Below, piece after piece: positions 17,482-25,767 of a stretch of 64,000 nt of DNA (position 1 is the stretch's first letter; every line of letters starts with the position of its first letter). This DNA comes from Streptomyces hygroscopicus subsp. hygroscopicus (lineage in GTDB: Bacteria; Actinomycetota; Actinomycetes; Streptomycetales; Streptomycetaceae). The translations under genes and the position numbers were made by a program. The notes beneath the pieces are model-generated. The model saw nothing but the letters and a program-made list of their open reading frames with translations. It did not search any database and was not told the DNA's origin. Location: positions 558,001-622,000 of the forward strand of contig NZ_BSSM01000001.1 of NCBI RefSeq assembly GCF_030269125.1. Reading direction: 5' to 3'.

Positions 17482-18254
17482 CGCAACTCCCGGACAAGGC
17501 CCGTGCCTGGGACCTGGTCAGCGGCAGCTACTGGAACTCCGGCTACTACGGCGGTCCCGCACCCGAACACGAGGAGATCCTGCGGGGGTTGATGCGCGCC
17601 GGGGCCCCGACGGCCGTGGTCGGAGCCAGCACCGTCTCGCTCTCCAAGGCCGCCCAGGAGGCCGGCGCCGACCTCCATGTGCTCGACTTCGCCCCGGGCA
17701 TCCTGCGGGAGGCCGGCGAATGGCTCGGGCTGCCCGGGGACCGCCGGCACCTCGTGGACGTGACCGGCCCGCTGCCCGAGCTGCTGCGCGGCGGGTACGA
17801 CCTCGTCCTCGCCGACCGGCTCGTGAACCGGTTCAGCGCCGCCGACCTGCCCGCCGGCCTGCGCGGACTGCGCGATCTGGTGGCTCCGGGCGGCACGCTC
17901 GCCCTCACCGTCCGCTTCGGCTGGTACGACCGCGACCGGCAGATCCACGACGCCCTCACCCCGGCCGAACAGAAGCTGTTCTGGCGGCCCGACGTGGGCG
18001 AGATCGACTACGCGACGCTGCCCGACCGGGACATCCCCCTGCCCACCTGGGGCGGGATCTCCGGCCGGGTCATGCGCGACCACCTCCGCGGCAGGGGCCG
18101 CGAGGCCCGGTTCCACCGGGACGAGCTGCTGGCCATGGTGGCCGACCTGGGCGGCCTGCGCCGCACGGACGTCGTCGAGGCCACGAACGGCACCGCTCTC
18201 GTCGTCCTCGGGAAGGCCGCCCTCAGGGAAGGGGAGCACCATGACACCGCCTGA
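17478..18254 (+). CDS. SAM-dependent methyltransferase-like protein
   Basis: The 258-residue protein has a class I methyltransferase-like Rossmann fold. Motif I is atypical (VVGASTVSLSKAA instead of GxGxG), followed by the acidic SAM-binding strand end VLDFAPG. A motif IV-like LVLADRL and a post-motif region with an RFGWYDRD segment come next. It sits between the aminotransferase and a TauD-type dioxygenase, overlapping both. It may methylate the pantothenate-like intermediate. The altered glycine motif leaves open a role without methyl transfer. Confidence 0.65.
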   Translation: MTQLPDKARAWDLVSGSYWNSGYYGGPAPEHEEILRGLMRAGAPTAVVGASTVSLSKAAQEAGADLHVLDFAPGILREAGEWLGLPGDRRHLVDVTGPLPELLRGGYDLVLADRLVNRFSAADLPAGLRGLRDLVAPGGTLALTVRFGWYDRDRQIHDALTPAEQKLFWRPDVGEIDYATLPDRDIPLPTWGGISGRVMRDHLRGRGREARFHRDELLAMVADLGGLRRTDVVEATNGTALVVLGKAALREGEHHDTA

Positions 18255-19275
18255 CGCGCCGCAGGAGATCCTCACCGAGCCGGTCACCGGCCCCACGGCG
18301 TGGACGACCGCGGATCTGCCCGCCCCGGAGGGCGTGGTGCACGAACTCACACCGGCGCACCTGGACGAAACAGCCGCCCTCGTCAAGGCGTTGCGGGACG
18401 CGCCGCTCCCGCTCCTCGCGGACCGCGGACCCTGGCGCGCCCTCGCCCGGCAGACCATGCCCACCCTGTCCGACCTGGCGCACAGCACGGCCCACCGCAC
18501 CGAGACCCACATCGGCACGGCCGTCCTGCGCGGCCTGCCGGTGGCGGATCTCGCGCCGGACGAGATCCGCGGCCTGTACCGCGCGCTCGGCGCGGTGATG
18601 GGCACCGCCGTCTCGCAGAACACCCGGGGGGAGTACATCGCCGACGTGCGCGACTACGGCAACGGCGGCCTGGACGACAGCACGGTGCGCGGTCACCAGA
18701 CCACCTCCGCGCTGCGCTTCCACTCGGACGACGGGGACCTCGCCCTGCTGCTGTGCGTACGGCCCGCCGAGAACGGCGGCACCTCGCTGATCGCCAGCGC
18801 CATGACGATCTACAACGAACTGCTGCGCCGGGCCCCGCACCTCCTGGGGCTCTACTACAACGGGTTCGTCTACGAGAACCGCGACGAGGAGGACCCGCCG
18901 GCCTACCGCAACGCCGTCTTCGGCTACTACCACGGACAGTTGACGTGCCGCTACTTCCTGCGGGACTACGTGGACTCCTCCCCGTCCGTGACGTCCGTGC
19001 CCGTGAGCGACCTGGAGCGCTACGCCCTCGACCTGTTCGAGGCGCTCGCCCAGCGGCCCGGAGCCGCCACCGAGTACGCCCTGCGGGCCGGTGACCTCCA
19101 GCTGGTGAACAACAACGTCGTGGTGCACGCGCGCCGTTCGTTCAGCGACGCCGCCGGGGGCGGGGGCAGGCTGCTGCTGCGGCAGTGGGTCAATCTCGAC
19201 GGGGGACGGCGGTTCCCGACGACGCTGTGCCGCCACCGCTACGGGATGCGGAAGAAGCCCGATGAGCGCGGTTGA
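18241..19275 (+). CDS. TauD/TfdA-type Fe(II)/2-oxoglutarate dioxygenase
   Basis: The 344-residue protein keeps the iron triad: His161 and Asp163 in RFHSDDGD, and distal His296 in NNNVVVHARRSF. The arginine-rich region after it (RLLLRQWVN) would bind 2-oxoglutarate. Such enzymes hydroxylate, desaturate or cyclise unactivated carbons. It overlaps the methyltransferase by 14 bp and the next gene by 14 bp. A desaturation or hydroxylation of the pantoate/beta-alanine-derived unit would fit the context but is inference. Confidence 0.85.
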   Translation: MTPPDAPQEILTEPVTGPTAWTTADLPAPEGVVHELTPAHLDETAALVKALRDAPLPLLADRGPWRALARQTMPTLSDLAHSTAHRTETHIGTAVLRGLPVADLAPDEIRGLYRALGAVMGTAVSQNTRGEYIADVRDYGNGGLDDSTVRGHQTTSALRFHSDDGDLALLLCVRPAENGGTSLIASAMTIYNELLRRAPHLLGLYYNGFVYENRDEEDPPAYRNAVFGYYHGQLTCRYFLRDYVDSSPSVTSVPVSDLERYALDLFEALAQRPGAATEYALRAGDLQLVNNNVVVHARRSFSDAAGGGGRLLLRQWVNLDGGRRFPTTLCRHRYGMRKKPDERG

Positions 19276-20191
19276 GCGCCGGCTGCTGGTCACCGCCCCG
19301 CTCCCCGGGCTGCCCGCCGCGTTGCCCGCGGGCCTGGCCCTGGCGCAGTGGCCGGGCGGGGACCGCGGGAGTCTGCTGCGGGCGGCGGCCGGGAGCACCG
19401 CGGTGCTGGTGACGGCCAACGAGCCGGTGGACGAGGCGCTGCTCCGGGCGGCGGGCCCCGGCCTGCGGGTGGTGGGCACGTACTCCACGGGGGTGGACCA
19501 CATCGCGGTGGAGGCGTGCCGGCGCGCGGGGGTCCGGGTCGTCACGGCGGCGGGCGCCCTCGCCCCGGCCGTCGCGGAGCACACGCTCGGACTGCTGCTG
19601 GCCTGTGCCCGGCGGATCGTGGAGGCGGACCGGTTCGTCAGGTCCGGCGCGGACTGGCGCTGGGAGGCCGACGCCTTCCTCGGCACCCAGTTGCACGGCC
19701 GCCGCCTCGGCGTCCTCGGCCTGGGCGCCATCGGCTCCGAAGTCGCCCGCCGGGCCCAGGCGTTCGGCATGGAGGTGCACGGCCTGCCGCACCGCCCGGA
19801 CGCGCCGCTCCCGCCCGGCGTGACACCGCACCGGGACCTGGCCGGGCTGATGCGGGTGAGCGACTTCCTGACGGTCCACGTCCCGCTCACCCCCCGCACC
19901 GACCGGCTCGTCGACAAGTCGATGCTCGCCGAGCTCCCGCCCGGCGCGATCGTGGTGAACACCTCGCGCGGCCGGGTGCTGGACCAGTCGGCGCTCCTCG
20001 AACTGCTCGCGGCCGGGCACCTGGGCGGCGTCGCGCTCGATGTCTACGAGGACGAGCCACACGTCCCCGCCGAGCTGCGGCGCGATCCGCGCGCGGTGCT
20101 CACCCCGCACATCGCGAGCGCGACCACGGTGGCGCGCCGGAGCATGACGGCGACGGTGCTCGGGAGGATCGGGGCGGCTCTGCGGGGATGA
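19262..20191 (+). CDS. D-isomer-specific 2-hydroxyacid dehydrogenase (first of three)
   Basis: The 309-residue NAD(P)-dependent enzyme has GLGAIGSEVARRAQAFG as its nucleotide site. Catalytic residues are Arg (NTSRGRVLD), Glu (DVYEDEP) and His (LTPHIAS). It interconverts 2-oxo and 2-hydroxy acids. As the last gene of the panB-panC operon it is a good candidate for the ketopantoate reduction (PanE) step, which is otherwise missing here. It ends 7 bp from the convergent ArsR-type gene, with no space for a terminator. Confidence 0.87.
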   Translation: MSAVERRLLVTAPLPGLPAALPAGLALAQWPGGDRGSLLRAAAGSTAVLVTANEPVDEALLRAAGPGLRVVGTYSTGVDHIAVEACRRAGVRVVTAAGALAPAVAEHTLGLLLACARRIVEADRFVRSGADWRWEADAFLGTQLHGRRLGVLGLGAIGSEVARRAQAFGMEVHGLPHRPDAPLPPGVTPHRDLAGLMRVSDFLTVHVPLTPRTDRLVDKSMLAELPPGAIVVNTSRGRVLDQSALLELLAAGHLGGVALDVYEDEPHVPAELRRDPRAVLTPHIASATTVARRSMTATVLGRIGAALRG

Positions 20192-20198
20192 GCACCGC

Positions 20199-21122
20199 TC
20201 AGTCCCCCAACTGCTCCAGCAGTGCGAATCCGCTGCGGTCCAACTGGTAGAACACCTGCCCCCCGAGCCGCTGCCGCCACACCACCCCCGCCTCCGTCAG
20301 CACCCCCAGATGCTGGGAGACGGTGCTCTTCGCGAGGCCGAGGGACTGGGCGACCACGGTCGTGGTCTTCGGCACCTGGAGGGCCCTGATGATCTTCGCG
20401 CGGCCGCCGCCGATCAGCAGGGCCAGCCGGTCGGTGTCCGGCTCGGGGGGCTTGTCGTGGGTGACGGAGTGCAGGAAGCCGGTCGCCCTGGCCTGGTAGG
20501 ACATGGCGGTGACGTGCTCGTCCGAGGTGAAGATGCGCGTCACGGCGGAGAACACGCTGGGCACGAGCACCAGCTTGGACCGCTGCACGTCCCGGCTGAG
20601 GTCCAGGTGGTACGGCGCGGTCAGCCGGGGCCGCTGCCACAGCACCCGGCCCTCCAGCTCGGCCAGCATCGCCTCCGGCCCGTTGACGGCCAGGGTCCGG
20701 CCCCGGAACAGGACCTCCTCCTCCAGGCAGGTGCGGATGGCGGCCCAGTAGGGGTTCAGCGCCCGGTCCCAGTACTCCTCGACGAGTCCGGCGACCCGCT
20801 GGGCCTCGGCGTCCTCGCCCGCGCCGCATCGCCGTCGCAGGAAGTCGAGTTCCTCCTGGAGCGAGGCGCGGGCAGGGTCGGGGACGTAGGCGCGCGCGTC
20901 CCGCAGGAACGGGGACCCCCGCCGGTGGACGAGGGCTACGACGGTGTCCATCAGCTTCGGCGGCACCGCGCGCCGGGTCTGCCGTACCCAGGCCGTGTAC
21001 GGCGTGGGCACGGCACCCCGGTAGCGCGCGAGGAGCGCCAGGCTGCCGAGGGTCTCCCACAGCGGGCTGAGGGCCAGCCGGATCGAGCGCAGGCTCTCGT
21101 CGTCGACGTCCAGGCGGATCAT
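20199..21122 (-). CDS. ArsR-type winged-helix regulator, probable cluster regulator
   Basis: The 307-residue protein has an N-terminal effector-like region typical of Streptomyces ArsR-family proteins with a DUF5937-like domain (SIRLALSPLWETLGSL). Its C-terminal winged helix (about 215-300) has recognition helix LAKSTVSQHLGVLTEAG. It is the only DNA-binding protein inside the cluster apart from enzymes with HTH-like domains, so it probably controls cluster promoters. It is the third gene of a small minus operon after the nucleotidyltransferase and PqqD-like genes. The ATG at 21122 lies 25 bp after the PqqD stop. Confidence 0.8.
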   Translation of the reverse strand: MIRLDVDDESLRSIRLALSPLWETLGSLALLARYRGAVPTPYTAWVRQTRRAVPPKLMDTVVALVHRRGSPFLRDARAYVPDPARASLQEELDFLRRRCGAGEDAEAQRVAGLVEEYWDRALNPYWAAIRTCLEEEVLFRGRTLAVNGPEAMLAELEGRVLWQRPRLTAPYHLDLSRDVQRSKLVLVPSVFSAVTRIFTSDEHVTAMSYQARATGFLHSVTHDKPPEPDTDRLALLIGGGRAKIIRALQVPKTTTVVAQSLGLAKSTVSQHLGVLTEAGVVWRQRLGGQVFYQLDRSGFALLEQLGD

Positions 21123-21147
21123 GACGGGCGCGGGGCCGCGGGGCGTC

Positions 21148-21423
21148 TCACCACTGGAAGATCCCGCTGTCGTCCTGGTCCATGAGGAACTCCACGACGT
21201 CGGGCAGGGCCTCCGCGGGGTCGATGCCGTACTCCTCGGCGAGCCCCTCGGCGATGTCCGTGACCGTGCGATCGCCGTCGGCCAGCCGGTAGATCAGCTC
21301 GGCGGCGCCGGACAGCAGGACCGCCTGGTCGCGGTAGCCGAGCAGCAGTCCGTCCGCGACCCGGCGGATGCGGATGCCGAGGGTCCTGCGGGGGACGTCC
21401 AGCGGGCCGGGCCGGCCGCTCAT
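21148..21423 (-). CDS. PqqD-like peptide-binding protein (RRE)
   Basis: This 91-residue protein has the PqqD fold pattern: RRVADGLLLGYRDQAVLLS, then helices with LIYRLADGDRTVTDIAEGLAEE, then a final helix VVEFLMDQ. PqqD-like proteins are RiPP recognition elements that bind a short leader peptide through an added beta-strand and present it to modifying enzymes. A matching PqqA-like 22-residue gene lies 1 kb away on the other strand, and the asparagine synthetase next to it carries a second PqqD-like domain. The start ATG overlaps the nucleotidyltransferase stop. Confidence 0.8.
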   Translation of the reverse strand: MSGRPGPLDVPRRTLGIRIRRVADGLLLGYRDQAVLLSGAAELIYRLADGDRTVTDIAEGLAEEYGIDPAEALPDVVEFLMDQDDSGIFQW

Positions 21424-22208
21424 GAGACCTCCACCCGCATCGCTATGTCCTGGCAGATGGTGAGGACGCGGTTGATCCAGGGGCGGGGGTCCTCGGGGTC
21501 GTAGTCCCGCATGGTCTCCAGCGCCCAGTAGTCCTCGAAGGACAGGGCGTCGGGCCGGGCGGCCCGGAAGCGCTGGGGGCGCCACTTGGGGGACTGGCTG
21601 CCGAACTGGCCGTGTCCTTCGAGGAGCGCGTCGACGCTGGAGCCGAGGGCGGCGCGCGCGGAGAGGGTGGCGCTCTCCAGGTTGCCGGACTTCATCTGCC
21701 CGAGCGCGTCCTCGACGCAGTTGTCGGAGGCACCCAGCGAGCGGGCGATCATGAAGGAACGGAAGGCGGACTCGGCGAGCTGCTTCGACCGGGCCTCGAA
21801 CCACTCGGCCCCCTCAAGGATCACGCGGCTGTCCAGGCGGCCGAGCGCCAGCTCCTCCCGGGCGGCCAGCACCCGGGCCGGCGCGACGCCCCGGTTGTAC
21901 TCGTCCTCGGAGACCTTGGCGAGCATCTGGTCGTAGTGGCTGTCCAGCCAGTACGTCACCTCCCAGCGCCGCTCCTCCAGATAGAACGACTGGCTGCGCA
22001 CCCGGGGAGGGTTGAGCGGGAGCGTGATGCTCGACTGACCGGGAAGGTCGGGCTCCCGCGAGGTGACGACGTAGAAGTCGTAGTCGCTGCGCTCGTTGTG
22101 CCAGCCGTGCGCCACCGAGCCGACGAGGGAGACCGCGAGGGTGTCCTCCGGAATCAGCTGTCGCTCCCGAAGGACCCGCAGCCACTGGCCAGAATCGTTC
22201 TCCTGCAC
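21420..22208 (-). CDS. Nucleotidyltransferase-fold protein next to PqqD
   Basis: The 262-residue protein has an N-terminal polymerase-beta/KNTase-like nucleotidyltransferase site, GSVAHGWHNERSDYDFYVV (residues about 34-52), with GS and SDxD metal-binding acids. A helical C-terminal half follows, of the HEPN-like type often attached to such domains. GTG 22208 is chosen because GAGGGG precedes it; an upstream TTG at 22229 has no ribosome site. Nucleotidyltransferases accompany some lasso-peptide clusters. Here one may nucleotidylate a peptide-bound or small intermediate, or activate a carboxylate. The target is unknown. Confidence 0.72.
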   Translation of the reverse strand: MQENDSGQWLRVLRERQLIPEDTLAVSLVGSVAHGWHNERSDYDFYVVTSREPDLPGQSSITLPLNPPRVRSQSFYLEERRWEVTYWLDSHYDQMLAKVSEDEYNRGVAPARVLAAREELALGRLDSRVILEGAEWFEARSKQLAESAFRSFMIARSLGASDNCVEDALGQMKSGNLESATLSARAALGSSVDALLEGHGQFGSQSPKWRPQRFRAARPDALSFEDYWALETMRDYDPEDPRPWINRVLTICQDIAMRVEVS

Positions 22209-22448
22209 CCGAACACCCCTCGTTCGCAACGCCGTTGCCAGACCCCGGACATGGGAGTGCGGTGATCATAGACCGCCGAGGGCCCCCTGGCACGGTGCGG
22301 TGTTCGGCGAGAACCGAATCCGTGGGCCGCCCGACCGTACTCGGTTACTGTGATCGCCAGCCGGGCTGAAGTGGCCTGAAAACGGGCCGCCGCTTCCCGC
22401 TGATTTCTCCGGTGGACACGACGAGTTGCTGGAGGGAGGTGGGCCGGA
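22209..22448. promoter_or_regulatory. Divergent regulatory region, nucleotidyltransferase / peptide gene
   Basis: This 240-bp region is relatively less GC-rich and must hold promoters for both directions. TTCGG (22303-22307) and CCGAA (22314-22318) form a small inverted repeat that could be an operator for the ArsR-type regulator. A canonical ribosome site, GGAGGGAGGT (22431-22440), closes the region in front of the short peptide gene. Confidence 0.4.
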
Positions 22449-22517
22449 ATGCAGAAGTACACCAAGCCGACGACGAAGACCGTCAGCCAGGGCACCTCTC
22501 TGATGATTCTCGCCTGA
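22449..22517 (+). CDS. 22-residue PqqA-like precursor/scaffold peptide
   Basis: The ATG at 22449 lies 8 nt after GGAGGT, one of the best ribosome sites in the window. Twenty of 22 codons end in G or C, as in real genes here. The peptide begins MQKYTKP and ends SLMILA. The TKP element and the Gly eight residues after its Pro match the spacing in PqqA (WTKP...G), and YxxP recalls lasso leaders. The Glu/Tyr pair that PqqE cross-links in PqqA is absent, and no radical SAM gene is present. A PqqD-like protein and an Asn synthetase with a PqqD-like domain flank it. I infer that it is a leader or scaffold peptide modified at or near its C-terminus. Confidence 0.72.
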   Translation: MQKYTKPTTKTVSQGTSLMILA

Positions 22518-22609
22518 CACAAGACGAGCGGGTGGGGGCTTCGCGCGTCGGGGCCCCCACCCTCGCCCGGACCGCTCACGGCGCCGGGCGGTGGCCCGAG
22601 GAACAAGAC

Positions 22610-24772
22610 ATGTGTGGAATAGCGGGAATTGCCCGTCTGGGCAGCCGGACGCTCGGCGCCGGGACGGACGCCGTGCTCGATCGACTGGCCGACATCCTCG
22701 ATCACCGGGGACCCGACGAGCGGGAGATCCTCCGCGACGACGCGGTGGGACTGGTCTTCACCCGGCTGGCCCTGGTCAACCCGGAGGACGGCAGCCAGCC
22801 GCTGGTCAGCGACGACGGCTCACTGGTGCTCGTGGCCAACGGCGAGGTCTACAACCACCGGGAACTGGCCGCCTCGCTGCCCGGTGGCGTACGGATGAAG
22901 ACCGGCTCGGACTGCGAGGTCCTGCTCCACCTGTACCGCGAGCACGGACTGGACTTCCTGCGTGACGTGCGCGGCATGTTCGCCCTCATCCTGTGGGACC
23001 GGGCCAGGAACCAACTGGTGCTCGCCCGGGACCGCTTCGGCATCAAGCCCCTCTACTACCACCGCGACGACGCGCGCATCGTCCTCTCCTCGGAGATCAA
23101 GGGCCTGTTCGCCGATCCCGCCACACCCCGGCGCTTCGACTGGGAAGGGGCCCTCGCCACGCCCCTGCTGGCCTCCGCCGCCACCTTCAACGACGCGCCC
23201 GTGTGCACCTGGTTCGAGGGCGTCGAGCTGGTCCCGGCGGCCACCATCGAGCACATCGACCTGGCCGACGGCCGTACCACGCGGCACCGTTACTGGGAGC
23301 TGCCGAACGACGCCGACGAGGGCGCGGACGCCGAGGAGTTCATCGGGCGGTACGGCGAACTCCTGGAGCAGTCCGTCCAGGAGTGCGTCACGGCCGACAC
23401 CGAGCTGGGGCTGTTCCTCTCCGGCGGCATCGACTCGTCCGCCGTGCTCGCGCTGGCCGGGGACAAGCGCGCGGGCATGCACACCTTCACGGCGCTCACC
23501 GGCGGCACCTTCGACAACGGGGACGCGGAGCACGCCGCCTGGATCGCGCGCGAGCTGGGTGTGCCGAACCACCAGGTGCTCTTCCCGCCGGACCATGTGC
23601 CGACCCCGGACGAGTGGCTGCGGCTGCTGTGGCTCACGGAGACCCCGATGTGCGGTCCCGAGGTGTACTACAAGCACGAACTGCACCGCTTCGCCCGCGA
23701 GGCCCGGCCCGGACTGCGGGGCATGCTCCTCGGCGCGGCCAGCGACGAGTTCAACGGGGGCTACGCGCGGGACATGGGCGCGCGGGACTGGCCGTCCTTC
23801 ATGGGCGTCCTCTCCCTCCTCGACCGCGGCACCCGCCTCGCGCGCCGCCCGGCCGCGCGGCACTGGTGGGCGCAGGAGCCGTACTTCGTCTCCGAGAAGG
23901 CCGTCGACGGGCTGGAGCCGGACGGCGACCGGATCTACCGCGCGTACCTCGACTCCGAGTACCGGCAGATCCAGCAGTACAACGTGTGGCACGAGGACCG
24001 TACGGCGGCCGGCAGCGGGATCGAGGCCCGGGTGCCCTTCCTGGACCACCGCCTGGTCGAGCTGTGCGCGCGCGTACCGGAGCGGCTGCGGCCCGAACTC
24101 CTGTGGGACAAACGGATACTGAGGCAGGCGGTCGGGCGCCGGCTGCCGAAGCGGATCGCCGAGCGGCCCAAGGTCCCCTTCTTCTACGGCGACGGGACGT
24201 ACCACTCCTACCGCATGCTGGTCCGGCTGATGCGCGCGGACTCGGGCGCCCTCGTGGAGCGGGCGCTCGCCGCGCCAGGCGCGGCGGACTTCATCGACGG
24301 GGACCGGGTGCGCGCCCACCTCGCCGGGATCGGCGAGGGCAGGACCGACTCGCCGTCCGTGGAGATGCTGATGCGCGTCCTGAACATGGGTCTGCTCGCG
24401 GAGCTGGCCGTGCACGCGCCGCGTCTGGAGGACAGGTCCGCGGGACCGGTGCTCCAGGAGATCACCGGCGGGGCCCCGGTGTCCGGTGCCGTGACCGACC
24501 TTCCCGAGCTGCCCGGCGAGCGGGTGCCCGCGTTCGCGGAGAACGTGCTGCTGCTCACCGATCCGGCGGGTTCCGACTGGTACCTGGTCAAGGACGGCGA
24601 GATCGAGTTCGTGCTCCGGACGGGCTCGCCGACCCTGGAGGTGCTGCGGGCGGTGGACGGCAAGAGCCCGCTGGCCGACCTGCTGGCGCCCGTGGGGGAG
24701 GAAGGGGAGCAGGAGGCGCGCACCGACGTGGGCAATCTGCTCGACCTCGGATTCCTGGCCTGGGCCGGCTGA
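22610..24772 (+). CDS. Glutamine-dependent asparagine synthetase with C-terminal PqqD-like domain
   Basis: The 720-residue protein starts at ATG 22610 after GAGGAA. The N-terminal glutaminase is intact: nucleophile Cys2 (MCGIAGIA), Arg/Asn sites (GEVYNH) and TGSDCE. The synthetase domain has the PP-loop LFLSGGIDSSAVLA. After about residue 640 comes an extra stretch resembling PqqD (ENVLLLTDP, then KDGEIEFVLRTGSPTLEVLRAVDG, then NLLDLGFL). AsnB-type enzymes adenylate a carboxylate and attack it with ammonia or an amine; lasso cyclases are relatives. The fused recognition domain suggests that the substrate is bound to the short peptide encoded 92 bp upstream. Confidence 0.88.
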   Translation: MCGIAGIARLGSRTLGAGTDAVLDRLADILDHRGPDEREILRDDAVGLVFTRLALVNPEDGSQPLVSDDGSLVLVANGEVYNHRELAASLPGGVRMKTGSDCEVLLHLYREHGLDFLRDVRGMFALILWDRARNQLVLARDRFGIKPLYYHRDDARIVLSSEIKGLFADPATPRRFDWEGALATPLLASAATFNDAPVCTWFEGVELVPAATIEHIDLADGRTTRHRYWELPNDADEGADAEEFIGRYGELLEQSVQECVTADTELGLFLSGGIDSSAVLALAGDKRAGMHTFTALTGGTFDNGDAEHAAWIARELGVPNHQVLFPPDHVPTPDEWLRLLWLTETPMCGPEVYYKHELHRFAREARPGLRGMLLGAASDEFNGGYARDMGARDWPSFMGVLSLLDRGTRLARRPAARHWWAQEPYFVSEKAVDGLEPDGDRIYRAYLDSEYRQIQQYNVWHEDRTAAGSGIEARVPFLDHRLVELCARVPERLRPELLWDKRILRQAVGRRLPKRIAERPKVPFFYGDGTYHSYRMLVRLMRADSGALVERALAAPGAADFIDGDRVRAHLAGIGEGRTDSPSVEMLMRVLNMGLLAELAVHAPRLEDRSAGPVLQEITGGAPVSGAVTDLPELPGERVPAFAENVLLLTDPAGSDWYLVKDGEIEFVLRTGSPTLEVLRAVDGKSPLADLLAPVGEEGEQEARTDVGNLLDLGFLAWAG

Positions 24773-25767
24773 TGTACCGGGAGCGGGCGACCGAGCCGCT
24801 CCTCGCGGCACGGGACGCGGGGCGGGCGCGCGGCGACGGCTACACCAGCGGCTTCGGCCGCTGGGACCGTCTCGCGGGGGTGCGCAACCGGCCCCAGCGG
24901 TCGTTCGCCGAACCCGGACCGCTCTGCTTCCCGCCCGAGCTGTACCCGGTCGCGACGCACCCCCTGGTGACGGCCGGTGGTCCGGAGCGGGTGGAGTGGC
25001 TGCTGCTGCGCCGGCTCCACGACTACCTGGACTTCACCACCCAGCTCGAAGCGCTCGCGGTGATCCCGGTGGTGACCGCGATCAGCGGGGGCCGCTCGGG
25101 GCTGGACCTGCCGGAGGGCATGCGGGCGGACGCGTTCAAGATCATGACGGACGAGGCGTGGCACGCGCAGACCTCGTACGACTTCGCGCAAGCGGTGGCG
25201 CGCGCGACCGGGGTGCCCGCCGAGCGGCCGGACGGCGGCGGCCCGCCCGCGTTCACGCGGCGGCTGGACGCCGTCCGGGACCGCCTGCCCGCCGGGCTCA
25301 GGGGCGTCGAGGCGCTGGTCTTCGCGATCGTGAGCGAGACCCTGATCTCCGGGATCCTCGCCCAGATCCCCCGGGACGAACGGCTGCCCGGCTCCCTGCG
25401 GGAGCATGTGCGGGACCACGCCGAGGACGAGGGGCGCCACCACGTCTACTTCCGTGCCGTGCTCCGCCACCTGTGGGCCGCCCTGACGCCGGCCGAGCGC
25501 GGGGCCGTGGGACCGCACGTCCCCGCGGCGATCCACGCGTTCCTCGCGCCCGACCTCGCGCGGGCGGCCGGGGATCTGCGGACGCTGGGACTGCCGGAGC
25601 CGGTCGTCGAGCAGGTCGTCGCGGAATCCTGGCCCGAGGAGCGGGTCGTACGGGAGATGGCCGGGGCCGCGCGTTCCCTCGTCCGCTATTTCGCCGAGGC
25701 CGGGGCGCTCGACGATCCGGCCACCCGGGACTCCTTCGAAACGGCCGGACTCCTCAGCCTGGATTGA
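24772..25767 (+). CDS. AurF-type diiron oxygenase (probable N-oxygenase)
   Basis: The 331-residue four-helix diiron protein has all seven ligands in AurF/CmlI spacing: Glu93; Glu128 and His131 (DEAWH); Glu189 (SETLIS); His216, Glu220 and His223 (HAEDEGRH). The last group reproduces the Hx3Ex2H of AurF exactly. AurF oxidises an aryl amine to a nitro group in stages. Here no aromatic amine is evident, so it may oxidise the nitrogen installed by the upstream Asn synthetase. The start overlaps that gene's stop by one base (TGATG), so the two proteins are made in step. Confidence 0.86.
   Translation: MYRERATEPLLAARDAGRARGDGYTSGFGRWDRLAGVRNRPQRSFAEPGPLCFPPELYPVATHPLVTAGGPERVEWLLLRRLHDYLDFTTQLEALAVIPVVTAISGGRSGLDLPEGMRADAFKIMTDEAWHAQTSYDFAQAVARATGVPAERPDGGGPPAFTRRLDAVRDRLPAGLRGVEALVFAIVSETLISGILAQIPRDERLPGSLREHVRDHAEDEGRHHVYFRAVLRHLWAALTPAERGAVGPHVPAAIHAFLAPDLARAAGDLRTLGLPEPVVEQVVAESWPEERVVREMAGAARSLVRYFAEAGALDDPATRDSFETAGLLSLD

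Noticed and set aside
22449..22517. A PQQ biosynthesis locus
   Set aside because: There is no PqqE, PqqB, PqqC or PqqF gene, and the peptide lacks the Glu/Tyr pair.
20199..24772. A lasso-peptide cluster (PqqD plus Asn synthetase plus NTase)
   Set aside because: No B2-type transglutaminase-like leader peptidase is present, the 22-residue peptide is too short for leader plus lasso core, and the glutaminase Cys is retained.
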